This document shows positions 16,153 through 24,195 of a stretch of DNA of 64,000 bases, piece by piece. How positions within the stretch are numbered: position 1 is the stretch's first letter; each line of letters begins with the position of its first letter. Origin of the DNA: Sphingomonas brevis (lineage in GTDB: Bacteria; Pseudomonadota; Alphaproteobacteria; Sphingomonadales; Sphingomonadaceae). The notes below the pieces were generated by a model. It did no database searches. It was not told the DNA's origin and saw only the letters and a list, made by a program, of their open reading frames with translations. The position numbers were made by a program, and so were the translations under genes. The stretch is taken from assembly GCF_023516505.1 (NCBI RefSeq), contig NZ_JAMGBB010000001.1:1364001-1428000 (forward strand). The letters run 5' to 3'.

Positions 16153-17324
16153 TGTCAGAAGGCCGTCCGACCCTCGCGGCGATCTTCGCGCGCTTCCTTC
16201 GTTTTGGCCTGCTCGCCTGGGGCGGTCCGGTTGCCCAGATCGCGATGATCAAGCGCGAGCTGGTCGAGGAAGAGAAATGGATCAGCCCCAAACGCTTCAA
16301 CCGCCTGCTGGCGATCTACCAGGTGCTGCCCGGACCCGAAGCGCATGAACTATGCGTCCATTTCGGGATGATGAAGCGAGGGCCGCTGGGCGGTGTCCTC
16401 GCCGGCCTCGGCTTCATGTTGCCCGGCTTCCTGCTGATTCTAACGCTGGCCTGGGCCTATCAACGGCTGGACCTGCAGATGCCGCCGATCGCCGCCATCT
16501 TGCTGGCGGTGCAGGTTGCAGTAATCGCTCTCATCGTCCGCGCGGTGCATCGCATTGGCGAGCATGCACTGGCGGATCGCTGGCTGTGGCTGGCGGCTGG
16601 CGCAAGCGCCATCGGCTCCTGGTTCGGCGTCAGCTTCTGGATACTCTTGCCAGCCGCCGGACTTTTCTATGCCTCCGCGGCCGGCCGTCGGCACATGCTT
16701 GCCTTTGCAGTTGCGCTACTTGCCCTGGCACTGGCGCTTTGGACCATTCAGCCCGACGGAACGAACGCCACAGTTGCAAGGCATGCTGCCCCGGCTGGAT
16801 TCATGGCCTTGTTCGTGTCCGGCCTGAAGGCGGGCCTGCTGACCTTTGGCGGAGCCTACACCGCAATTCCCTTCGTCCGCCAAGACGCGGTTGGCCGCGC
16901 CTGGGTCAGTGACGGCCAATTCCTCGACAGCTTGGCGCTGTCCGGCATCATTCCCGCTCCACTGATCATTTTTGCAACCTTCGTGGGCTATTTGGCCGGC
17001 GGGCTTGGCGGAGCGTTGGCGATCACTGCCGGCATCTTCTTTCCGGCCTTCAGCTTCGCCCTGCTTTTCTACGACCGGCTCGAACAGGTAATTGAGGATG
17101 CAAGATTGCATCGCCTTCTGGAGGGCGTGGCCGCCGGAGTCGTCGGCCTGATCGCTATAACGGCGATCCAGCTGGGCTGGAACGTGGCCCAGAACCTGCC
17201 CTCGCTTATTCTCGGTGCGGCTATCTTCGTGGCCGCGCTGGCGCTGCTCTACCTGTGGAAGTCCAAGCTCAACTCATTGGCCGTAATAGTCGGCTCGGCC
17301 GCTATCGGCGCGCTGGCCTTCTAG
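16152..17324 (+). CDS. chrA: chromate transporter ChrA
   Basis: Inner-membrane CHR-family exporter of chromate, 390 residues with two homologous halves, the long bidomain form. GTG at 16152 is chosen because it overlaps the upstream stop (TAGTG) and starts just before the first family motif. The first half has FGLLAWGGPVAQIAMIKRELVEEEKW and YQVLPGPEAHELCVHFG. The second has KAGLLTFGGAYTAIPFVRQDAV and LSGIIPAPLIIFATFVGYLAGG. About ten to twelve membrane segments are visible. It is coupled to the rhodanese-ChrB gene and convergent with dnaB, sharing a CTAG at the stops. Confidence 0.92.
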   Translation: MSEGRPTLAAIFARFLRFGLLAWGGPVAQIAMIKRELVEEEKWISPKRFNRLLAIYQVLPGPEAHELCVHFGMMKRGPLGGVLAGLGFMLPGFLLILTLAWAYQRLDLQMPPIAAILLAVQVAVIALIVRAVHRIGEHALADRWLWLAAGASAIGSWFGVSFWILLPAAGLFYASAAGRRHMLAFAVALLALALALWTIQPDGTNATVARHAAPAGFMALFVSGLKAGLLTFGGAYTAIPFVRQDAVGRAWVSDGQFLDSLALSGIIPAPLIIFATFVGYLAGGLGGALAITAGIFFPAFSFALLFYDRLEQVIEDARLHRLLEGVAAGVVGLIAITAIQLGWNVAQNLPSLILGAAIFVAALALLYLWKSKLNSLAVIVGSAAIGALAF

Positions 17325-18811
17325 CTCCGCATCTCCGGCAGATAGTCGCTGTCGCCTGCGTCGCTGAACTTGGTGATCTTCGCGTCGAACCGCATCCTGA
17401 CCTTGCCGGTCGCGCCGTGACGCTGCTTGGCGACGATCAGTTCGGCGGTGCCGTAAACCCGTTGCATCTCCTCCTGCCACGCGGCGAAGTCGGGATGATC
17501 GTCCGGTGGCTGCTTCGCGGCGACATAATAGTCGGGCCGAAACACGAACCAGACCATGTCGGCGTCCTGCTCGATCGAGCCCGATTCACGCAGGTCCGAC
17601 AGTTGCGGCTTCTTGTCCTCGCGCTGTTCGACCGCGCGGCTCAGCTGCGACAGCGCCAACACCGGAACGTCCAGTTCCTTGGCGAGCGTCTTCAGACCGC
17701 GGCTGATTTCCGAAATCTCGTTGACGCGATTCTCGTTGCTTGACTTGCCGCTGCCCTGCAGCAGTTGGAGATAGTCGACCACGACGAAACCGATGCCCTT
17801 CTGCCGCTTCAGCCGGCGGGCTCGGGCGCGGAGCGCGGCGATGGTCAGGCCGGGCGTGTCGTCGATGTACAGTGGCAGGGTCGACAGCTCGCCAGCAGCC
17901 CGCGCCAACGAGCGGAATTCCTGCTGGCTGATCTTGCCCATGCGTAGGTTTTCGGAACTGATGCCCGACTGCTCGGCGAGGATACGCGTCGCCAGCTGGT
18001 CGGCCGACATTTCCAGGCTGAAGAAGGCGACCGGTGCGCCGGCGCTCTTGGCCGGATCGATGCCGTCTTCCTGGTCGCGGACGAAGCGCTGCGCCGCGCT
18101 GAATGCCATGTTGGTGGCGAGCGAGGTCTTGCCCATGCCTGGGCGCCCGGCGAGGATCACAAGATCGCTCTTGTGGAGGCCGCCGACCTTGGTGTTGACC
18201 CCATCGAGCCCGGTTGTGATGCCGCTCAAATGGCCGCCGCTGTTGAGCGCCTTTTCGGCCTGTTCCAGCGCCATGCGCGTGGCCTCGCCGAAGCTCTTGA
18301 CCGAATTGGCCGTACCGCCTTCCTCGGCGACGCGGTAAAGCTCGCTTTCGGCCCGCTCGATCTGGGTCAGCGGCGCCACTTCCTCGGAGGTGTCGAGCGC
18401 GCCCTCCACCATATCGCGCCCGACCCCCACCAGGGCCCTCAGCAGGGCCAGATCATAAATCTGCGCCGCGAAATCCCGAGCGCCGATTACTGCCGCCCCC
18501 GACCCCGTCAACTGGGCCAGATAGGCCGGACCGCCGATTTCCTTCATCGCCTCGTCGGCATCGAAAATTGGCCTCAGCGTAACCGGATTGGCGACCATGT
18601 TCTTGTCGGTCATCCGCAGGATGGCCTCGTAGACCCGCCCGTGCAGCGGCTCGAAGAAATGGTGCGGCTTCAGGCGCAGCTGGATGTCCTCGACCAGCCG
18701 ATTGTCGATCATCAGCGCGCCAAGAAGCGCCGCCTCCGCCTCGATATTCTGGGGGAGCGAGGGGGTTGCGGGGGGCTCTGCCCCGCCGTCGATTCGAACT
18801 ACTTCGGCCAT
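17321..18811 (-). CDS. dnaB: replicative DNA helicase DnaB
   Basis: Hexameric helicase that unwinds DNA at the replication fork, 496 residues. ATG at 18811 (MAEVVRIDGG) is chosen because conserved sequence begins soon after; an upstream TTG at 18847 would add 12 residues. The N-terminal domain is LPQNIEAEAALLGALMIDNRLVEDIQ. The RecA-like ATPase has Walker A GRPGMGKTSLATNMAF near residue 220, a Walker B region FVVVDYLQLL, and LSQLSRAVEQREDKKPQLSDLRESGSIEQDAD. No intein is present. It is convergent with chrA. Confidence 0.95.
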   Translation of the reverse strand: MAEVVRIDGGAEPPATPSLPQNIEAEAALLGALMIDNRLVEDIQLRLKPHHFFEPLHGRVYEAILRMTDKNMVANPVTLRPIFDADEAMKEIGGPAYLAQLTGSGAAVIGARDFAAQIYDLALLRALVGVGRDMVEGALDTSEEVAPLTQIERAESELYRVAEEGGTANSVKSFGEATRMALEQAEKALNSGGHLSGITTGLDGVNTKVGGLHKSDLVILAGRPGMGKTSLATNMAFSAAQRFVRDQEDGIDPAKSAGAPVAFFSLEMSADQLATRILAEQSGISSENLRMGKISQQEFRSLARAAGELSTLPLYIDDTPGLTIAALRARARRLKRQKGIGFVVVDYLQLLQGSGKSSNENRVNEISEISRGLKTLAKELDVPVLALSQLSRAVEQREDKKPQLSDLRESGSIEQDADMVWFVFRPDYYVAAKQPPDDHPDFAAWQEEMQRVYGTAELIVAKQRHGATGKVRMRFDAKITKFSDAGDSDYLPEMRS

Positions 18812-18917
18812 GGGCGAAGCTAAGCCATAGTCGAACGGATTGTTCAAATTGCTATGTGGATAAGCCTCGGGAAAAGCGCAGATTTGCGATGATTTTCACA
18901 CACAGTTTTTCCTGCTC

Positions 18918-19012
18918 GTCATGCCAGCGAAGGCTGGCATCCATAAACTCGACGCTTGCGGTTTACTTGCCACGATAGTGTTCATGGACCCCAGCATTCG
19001 CTGGGGTGACGG
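18918..19012. repeat. double-hairpin palindromic repeat, intergenic (CCAGCGAAGG type)
   Basis: Left hairpin GTCATGCCAGCGAAGGCTGG at 18918-18937 and right hairpin CCCCAGCATTCGCTGGGG at 18989-19006 are separated by about 50 bases. The outer ends are GTCAT and GTGAC. It lies between dnaB and dcd. It is the same family as the copy at 33472-33556: the left arm matches except for G/C swaps that keep the stem paired. Confidence 0.8.
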
Positions 19013-19042
19013 AAAGAGTTTGGGCCGCTAACCAACCTCGCC

Positions 19043-19597
19043 ATGACCATTCAATCGGACCGCTGGATTCGCGACCAGGCGCTCAATCACGCAATGATCG
19101 AGCCGTTCGTCGAGGCGCAGCGCCGCGAAGGCTGCATCAGCTACGGCCTGTCATCCTATGGCTATGACGCGCGCGTTGCCGACGAGTTCAAGATCTTCAC
19201 CAATGTCGACAGCGCCACGGTCGATCCCAAGGACTTTGCGTCCAACAGCTTCGTCGATCGCCAGACCGACGTCTGCATCATCCCGCCCAACAGCTTTGCC
19301 CTGGCACGCACGGTTGAATATTTCCGGGTGCCTGAGGACGTGCTGGTGATCTGCCTCGGCAAATCGACCTATGCCCGCTGCGGGATCATTGTGAATGTCA
19401 CCCCGCTGGAACCCGGCTGGGAGGGTCACGTGACGCTGGAATTTTCCAACACCACGCCGCTTCCGGCCAAAATCTACGCCAATGAAGGCGCCTGCCAGTT
19501 TCTGTTCCTAAAGGGGAACGAGCGCTGCGAGACCAGCTACGCCGACCGCGCCGGCAAATATATGGGGCAAAGGGGCGTCACTCTGCCCAAGCTGTAA
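19043..19597 (+). CDS. dcd: dCTP deaminase
   Basis: Trimeric enzyme that converts dCTP to dUTP, the source of dUMP for thymidylate synthesis. It has 184 residues, complete. Motifs are [18 protein letters not shown] near the start, [40 protein letters not shown] with the catalytic Glu, and the C-terminal [14 protein letters not shown] thymidine kinase gene lies 40 kb away in the same window. No operon partner is evident: the next genes lie on the other strand. Confidence 0.95.
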   Translation: MTIQSDRWIRDQALNHAMIEPFVEAQRREGCISYGLSSYGYDARVADEFKIFTNVDSATVDPKDFASNSFVDRQTDVCIIPPNSFALARTVEYFRVPEDVLVICLGKSTYARCGIIVNVTPLEPGWEGHVTLEFSNTTPLPAKIYANEGACQFLFLKGNERCETSYADRAGKYMGQRGVTLPKL

Positions 19598-19600
19598 GCC

Positions 19601-19819
19601 CTACCAGCTTTGGGCTTCGGCCCTTTTCCAATCCTCTGGAGTCAGGCAGACCTTCTGGTTCATGTTGGAACCGGTCACCGGCAGCCATTTGCAGATTTTC
19701 TTGGGTGCCTGTTCTTTCTTGGCGACACTATTGGACACCGGCTCGTCCGCCTTGGCGGGCGCGGCGGCTGCCAGCAGCGTGGCGGCACAGATCAAGGTCA
19801 TCGCGCGATAGTTACGCAT
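19601..19819 (-). CDS. small secreted protein of unknown function
   Basis: 72 residues, not recognised. ATG at 19819 follows GGGGAGAAG. A cleavable signal peptide (MRNYRAMTLICAATLLAAAAPAKA) is followed by a short mature part with two Cys residues in KKICKWLPVTGSNMNQKVCLTPEDW, which could form a disulfide in the periplasm. Similar short CxW...VCLT/EDW proteins are frequent in sphingomonads, from memory. It is convergent with dcd; the two stops are three bases apart. Confidence 0.75.
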   Translation of the reverse strand: MRNYRAMTLICAATLLAAAAPAKADEPVSNSVAKKEQAPKKICKWLPVTGSNMNQKVCLTPEDWKRAEAQSW

Positions 19820-19950
19820 GGGTCTTCTCCCCTGTGACACCCCATGCGCAATTTATGTGAACGCCCATGCTCCTGCCATCCGCCCGCTGCCGATTGGCCG
19901 AGCCGCGAAGCGCCTTGGTCGACAAGGCGCTTCGACGAACGGATTAGGCC

Positions 19951-20127
19951 TTAGCTTTCGTCGGTGACGTCGGCACCCGGACCGTTCTTCTTGATTGAGT
20001 CGATCGCGTTCTGCGCGCCTGACTTGCTCGAATAGCCCTCGGTCCAGAAAATCTTCTCGCTGTTATACTCGAAATAGGCGCGATACTCGCCATTGGTCGA
20101 TTTTCGGATCACGAATTTATGGGCCAT
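19951..20127 (-). CDS. YegP/DUF1508-family small protein
   Basis: 58-residue cytoplasmic protein starting MAHKFVIRKSTNGEYRAYFEYNSEKIFWTEGY. ATG at 20127 is preceded by GAGGGAGG at ideal spacing. The fold is one DUF1508 unit, a beta-beta-beta-alpha module; E. coli YegP has two. The middle GYSSKSGAQNAIDSIKKN matches the family. No biochemical role is established. It appears to be transcribed alone. Confidence 0.85.
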   Translation of the reverse strand: MAHKFVIRKSTNGEYRAYFEYNSEKIFWTEGYSSKSGAQNAIDSIKKNGPGADVTDES

Positions 20128-20212
20128 TTTAGCCTCCCTCATGCGTCGCGGAGAGGGGCTAGGCTAACCCAATTTAAGTGACAATGCCGTGACCGCTGAC
20201 CCGCGCCGATAT

Positions 20213-20842
20213 TCAGGCGGACTGCATTTTCTTGGCTTCGCGCTCCGCCCGCGCGGCGTCGTGCAGCAGCAATTCGCGCGACCGAAGGATTGTCTCGACC
20301 CAGTCATGGAAGGCATGAGCCAGCTTGGTGACGATTTCCTTCACCGGCCCTTCCTTCAAACAGCCGTCTTCGCCGAAGCTGTCGTCGGTGACATGCCCCA
20401 GATAGGCCTCTGGCTGTTGCATCACCGGCATGTTCAGGAACACGCACGCCTGGCGAAGCTGGTGGCTGGCGCCGAACCCGCCGATCGAACCTGGAGAGGC
20501 GCTAACGATCGCCGCCGGCTTGCGGTCCCACACGCTGCGGCCATAGGGCCGTGAGCCGACATCGATGGCGTTCTTCAGGACCCCTGGCACGCCGCGATTA
20601 TATTCGGGGGTGCAAAACAGGATGCCGTCCGCCGCGGCAACCTGCTCGCGAAACCGCACATAGGCTTCCGGCTGGGGTCGCTGCAGGTCGTAATCCTGAT
20701 TGTACAGCGGAAGGTCGCCGATCTCGATCGTATGGCAGTCGAGGTTGTCCCCGCGCAGCGCGCACATCGTCCGCGCGATCTTGCGGTTGAGGCTGTCCTT
20801 CCTGAGGCTGCCGACGATGATTGCAATCTTGTAATTGGCCAT
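20213..20842 (-). CDS. NADPH-dependent FMN reductase (ChrR/quinone-reductase family)
   Basis: Flavodoxin-like flavin reductase of 209 residues that probably reduces quinones, and chromate in some relatives. The FMN phosphate loop is GSLRKDSLNRKIARTM and the second flavin loop is PEYNRGVPGVLKNAIDVGSRP. The start MANYKIAIIVGS fits the family. It lies a few kb from the chromate pair but is separated by other genes on both strands, so a functional link is only suggestive. It may also simply protect against quinone stress. Confidence 0.88.
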   Translation of the reverse strand: MANYKIAIIVGSLRKDSLNRKIARTMCALRGDNLDCHTIEIGDLPLYNQDYDLQRPQPEAYVRFREQVAAADGILFCTPEYNRGVPGVLKNAIDVGSRPYGRSVWDRKPAAIVSASPGSIGGFGASHQLRQACVFLNMPVMQQPEAYLGHVTDDSFGEDGCLKEGPVKEIVTKLAHAFHDWVETILRSRELLLHDAARAEREAKKMQSA

Positions 20843-20893
20843 TTGCGCCTCCCGTCAATCGAACCGCTATGCGCTCCATAGCCGCTTTGGATG

Positions 20894-23167
20894 CTAGCGG
20901 CGACGGCCTTGGTGGCGAATGTTGGCCGGCCGGCCGCGCTTGCCTTGCCGGACCCGGTCTCGGCGTTGCGCGACCCGCGGCGGCCCTCCGAACTTGCCTT
21001 CGGGCAGTTCGAACCTGAGCGCGCCCGAGGCGGGATTGGCCTCGGCCAGCTTCAGTTCCAGATGCTGCCCGACACGATAGGCCTCGCCCGTCTCCTCGCC
21101 GACCAGGGCACGGGCTGCTTCATCGTAGCGAAAATATTCGCTGCCGAGAATCGCCGCGGGCACCAGGCCGTCGCCGCCCAGATCCTCGACCGTGGCAAAG
21201 AAACCAAACGGCTGCACGCCGGTGATGCGGCAGCGGAGGATCTGCCCAACCTTGTCCGCCAGGAAAGCCGCGACGTATCGATCGATTGTCTCCCGCTCGG
21301 CTTCCATCGCCCGCCGCTCGAGCATCGAGATATGCTCGCCGACCTCGACGAACCGCTCGGCATCGGCAGGTGGCAGACCGCCTTCACCAAGCTTGAAGTT
21401 GCTGACCAGGGCGCGATGAACCAGCAGGTCGGCGTAGCGGCGAATCGGCGATGTGAAGTGGGCGTAGCTGCCCAGAGCAAGCCCGAAATGGCCCAGCGGC
21501 TCGGGCGAATAACGCGCCTGCATCTGGGTTCGAAGCACCTGCTCCATAATCTCCGGCCGGGCATCATGATGCTCGCCGATCCGTTCCAGGATGCGATTGA
21601 AGGTCGCCGGCCGGACCACCTGCCCTAGCACGAATTCCAAGTCGAAGGTCGCCAGATAATCCTTCAGCGCCACCAGCTTCTCGCGGCCCGGCGCCTCATG
21701 GACACGATACATCACCGGGGCCTTTTTCTTTTCCAGCGCCTTGGCCGCGGCGACATTGGCGGCGATCATGAAATCCTCGACCAGCCGGTGCGCGTCCAAC
21801 CGCTCGCGCGGCGCGACCGACAATATCCGCCCTTTCTCGTCGAGCATCACCCGCCGTTCCGGCAGGTCGAGCTCGAGCGGCTCGCGCTTGTTGCGCGCCG
21901 CCAGCAGCGCCCGCCAACAGGCCCACAGCGGTTTCAGCGCCTTGTCGACCAGTTCATTCGAAACACGCCCATCGAGCGGCGGCATCGAGCAGGGAGAGGA
22001 TGCATTTTCAATGACTTGCTCTTCAGCCACATCCATCGCCGCTTGAGCATCCTCATAAGCAATATTTGCGGCAACACAAATCTTGGCACGTGTAAAATGC
22101 CAGCTTTTGAGTGCTCCGTCCTTGCCGATATGAAGGTGGCAGGCCATTGCCGCCCGCGGCTCGCCTTCTTTCAGGGAACAGATGTCCGACGACAGTTCAT
22201 GGGGCAGCATCGGGACCACCCGGTCCGGAAAATAGACGCTGTTGCCCCGCGCCCGCGCCTCGCGGTCGAGCTCGCTGTCAGGGCGGACATAATAGCTGAC
22301 GTCGGCGATCGCGACGATTGCATCCCAGCCGTCGCCGTCGTCGCGAAGAGCTGCCCAGATGGCATCGTCATGATCGCGCGCATCCTCGGGATCGATCGCG
22401 ACGATCGGCAAGTGGGTCAGGTCCTCGCGGTCCTCGCCCAGTTTCTGCCTGGCGACATGTTTGGCCTCGACCACCGCCTCGGCCCGAAACTCGTCGCGCA
22501 GGCCATATTTATGGATCGCGATCAGGCTGAAGCTGCGCGGTGCAAACGGATCGCCGAGGATTGCGTCGACACGCGCGGTCACCCGGGGCGGGCGGCCCGA
22601 CGGCTCGGCCAGTACCAGGTCGCCCTCCTGTGCGTCCTTCAACTCGGAAATCGGAAGCTCGCGCCGCTCCTTCTTGTCGACCGGGGTCAGGTAGAAGCGG
22701 TCGCCCTCCCGACGAACGACGCCCAGCACCAGCTCGGCCGAGCGCTGCAGCTTCTTCATCACGTGGGCGACGTGCCCCTTCCCCGCCTCCTCAGTACGGG
22801 CAAGGATGCGGTCGTTGAGCGCCAGCGCCGACCGGCGGCCGCGTTCGATCACCCTCAATTTCGGCGGCGGAGTATCGGCATGCCAGCTTTCGGGCTGGGC
22901 CCAGACGTGCCCGTCGTCGACCGACACCACTCGGAGCACGGTCACCCGTGGAATGCCGCCGGCCTTGTGAAAGGCCCGCCCGGGGGCGCTGTCGATCAGC
23001 CCTTCGTCGGCCATGTCCTTCAAGAGAGCCTTGAGCATGATCTTCTCATGCCCTGACAGGCTGAACGCCCGCGCGATCTCGCGTTTGCCGGCGGGCTGGC
23101 CGCTGGACTCAATGAAATCGAGGATCTGCTGGCGAGTCGGGAGACCCTGGGATGGTTTGCGGGGCAT
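20894..23167 (-). CDS. rnr: ribonuclease R
   Basis: Processive 3'-5' exoribonuclease that degrades structured RNA, 757 residues. ATG at 23167 (MPRKPSQGLPTRQQILDFIES) is preceded by AGGAG; the longer frame upstream overlaps the transporter gene. Domains in order are a winged helix (about 10-80), cold-shock domains, the RNB catalytic domain with IDPEDARDHDDAIWA (metal-binding Asp residues), an S1 domain (about 640-720), and a basic tail RRDRVRQGKRGRPANIRHQGRRR. It lies just downstream of the EamA transporter gene on the same strand. Confidence 0.93.
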   Translation of the reverse strand: MPRKPSQGLPTRQQILDFIESSGQPAGKREIARAFSLSGHEKIMLKALLKDMADEGLIDSAPGRAFHKAGGIPRVTVLRVVSVDDGHVWAQPESWHADTPPPKLRVIERGRRSALALNDRILARTEEAGKGHVAHVMKKLQRSAELVLGVVRREGDRFYLTPVDKKERRELPISELKDAQEGDLVLAEPSGRPPRVTARVDAILGDPFAPRSFSLIAIHKYGLRDEFRAEAVVEAKHVARQKLGEDREDLTHLPIVAIDPEDARDHDDAIWAALRDDGDGWDAIVAIADVSYYVRPDSELDREARARGNSVYFPDRVVPMLPHELSSDICSLKEGEPRAAMACHLHIGKDGALKSWHFTRAKICVAANIAYEDAQAAMDVAEEQVIENASSPCSMPPLDGRVSNELVDKALKPLWACWRALLAARNKREPLELDLPERRVMLDEKGRILSVAPRERLDAHRLVEDFMIAANVAAAKALEKKKAPVMYRVHEAPGREKLVALKDYLATFDLEFVLGQVVRPATFNRILERIGEHHDARPEIMEQVLRTQMQARYSPEPLGHFGLALGSYAHFTSPIRRYADLLVHRALVSNFKLGEGGLPPADAERFVEVGEHISMLERRAMEAERETIDRYVAAFLADKVGQILRCRITGVQPFGFFATVEDLGGDGLVPAAILGSEYFRYDEAARALVGEETGEAYRVGQHLELKLAEANPASGALRFELPEGKFGGPPRVAQRRDRVRQGKRGRPANIRHQGRRR

Positions 23168-23174
23168 GCGGCTC

Positions 23175-24113
23175 CTAATTGGGCGATGCGATGGCCGCAG
23201 CCAAGACTGCTCGACGCGCCAGCCGATGTTCGCGCCAGACGATGACCAGGCCGCTTGTGATAATGATCGGCGCGCCGACCCAGATCCATGGCGTCGGCAG
23301 CTCACCGAAAATCCATGACCCGAGCAGCAGGGCCCAGATCAGGCTGGTATAGTCCATCGGCATCACCAGGGCGACCGGCGCGAGCCTCAGCGCACCGGTC
23401 AATGTCAGTTGGGCAAGGCCTCCCGCCAATGCCATCGCGCCGAGGATCGCCCAGGTGGTCGGGTCATGCGGCTTCGCGAACCACAACATCGCTGCGCCGA
23501 GCGGCACTAGCGAGCTGGTCGCGAACCAGAAAACGGTGGTCGAGGCCCGCTCGGTCTTTCCCAGGCGGCGGATGACGATTGTGACCGACGCAGTCAGCAG
23601 CGCCGCAATGAGCGCCACCGAGGCCCCCAGCAGCGGCACTTCGCCGGTCCCCGGCTGAACGATGAGCAGGACGCCGAGGAAGCCGCATCCGACGGCCCCC
23701 CAGCGCCATTTGCCGGTCGGCTCGCCCAGGACCATCGCCGCCAGCACGGTCGAGAAGATCGGCACCGAAAAGCCGATCGCCGTCGCTTCGGCCAACGGCA
23801 GCATGATCATCGCCGCGAAATTCAATGCCATCGCCGTCACGCCAAGTGCCATCCGCCCGACATGGGCGCCGACACGCTTGCTGTGCAGCGACCTGAACCC
23901 CGGCCCCGCCGCGACCAGCCCGACCGCGCACAGCGCCGATCCGCACTGGCGATAGAAAAGGGTCTCGACGATGTTCACCCCTCGCGTCGAGACGAGCTTT
24001 ACCAGCGCAAACATGATCGCAAGCAGCAGGGCAGTCACTAGCCGCAACACTACCCCCGCCACCGGCCTTGGATCGGCGGGGCGGTCGGTATCGAAGCTGG
24101 TGGTGCGGGGCAT
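23175..24113 (-). CDS. EamA/DMT-family transporter
   Basis: Inner-membrane drug/metabolite transporter of 312 residues with ten predicted helices in two EamA repeats. The first repeat includes LFYRQCGSALCAVGLVAAG and LPLAEATAIGFSVPIFSTVLAAMVLGE; the second includes APVALVMPMDYTSLIWALLLGSWIFGELPTPWIWVGAPIIITSGLVIVWRE. The substrate is unknown. The first 20 residues are a soluble N-terminal extension. It is seven bases upstream of the RNase R start and probably shares its transcript. Confidence 0.9.
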   Translation of the reverse strand: MPRTTSFDTDRPADPRPVAGVVLRLVTALLLAIMFALVKLVSTRGVNIVETLFYRQCGSALCAVGLVAAGPGFRSLHSKRVGAHVGRMALGVTAMALNFAAMIMLPLAEATAIGFSVPIFSTVLAAMVLGEPTGKWRWGAVGCGFLGVLLIVQPGTGEVPLLGASVALIAALLTASVTIVIRRLGKTERASTTVFWFATSSLVPLGAAMLWFAKPHDPTTWAILGAMALAGGLAQLTLTGALRLAPVALVMPMDYTSLIWALLLGSWIFGELPTPWIWVGAPIIITSGLVIVWREHRLARRAVLAAAIASPN

Positions 24114-24128
24114 GCTCAGCCCCTAGCT

Positions 24129-24193
24129 GTCATTGCGAGCGAAGCGAAGCAATCCAGTCTGGATCGCCACGTCGCTGCGCTCCTAGCGATGAC
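24129..24193. repeat. palindromic repeat with GTCATTGCGAGCG end, intergenic
   Basis: The left end GTCATTGCGAGCGAAGCGAA and right end GCGCTCCTAGCGATGAC are imperfect inverted repeats, with CAATCCAG/CTGGATCG pairing in the centre. It lies in the 82-base gap between the transporter and peptidase genes. It shares its ends and two-arm plan with the other repeats in this window but belongs to a different sequence class, one seen widely in bacterial genomes. Confidence 0.7.
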
Positions 24194-24195
24194 GG

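Noticed and set aside
19951-20842. Chromate island linking the flavin reductase to chrB-chrA
   Set aside because: dnaB, dcd and two small genes on mixed strands separate them, so shared function is not supported.
20894-23305. Longer RNase R reading frame from 23305
   Set aside because: The extra residues overlap the transporter gene. ATG at 23167 has a good ribosome site and starts at the family's winged-helix domain.
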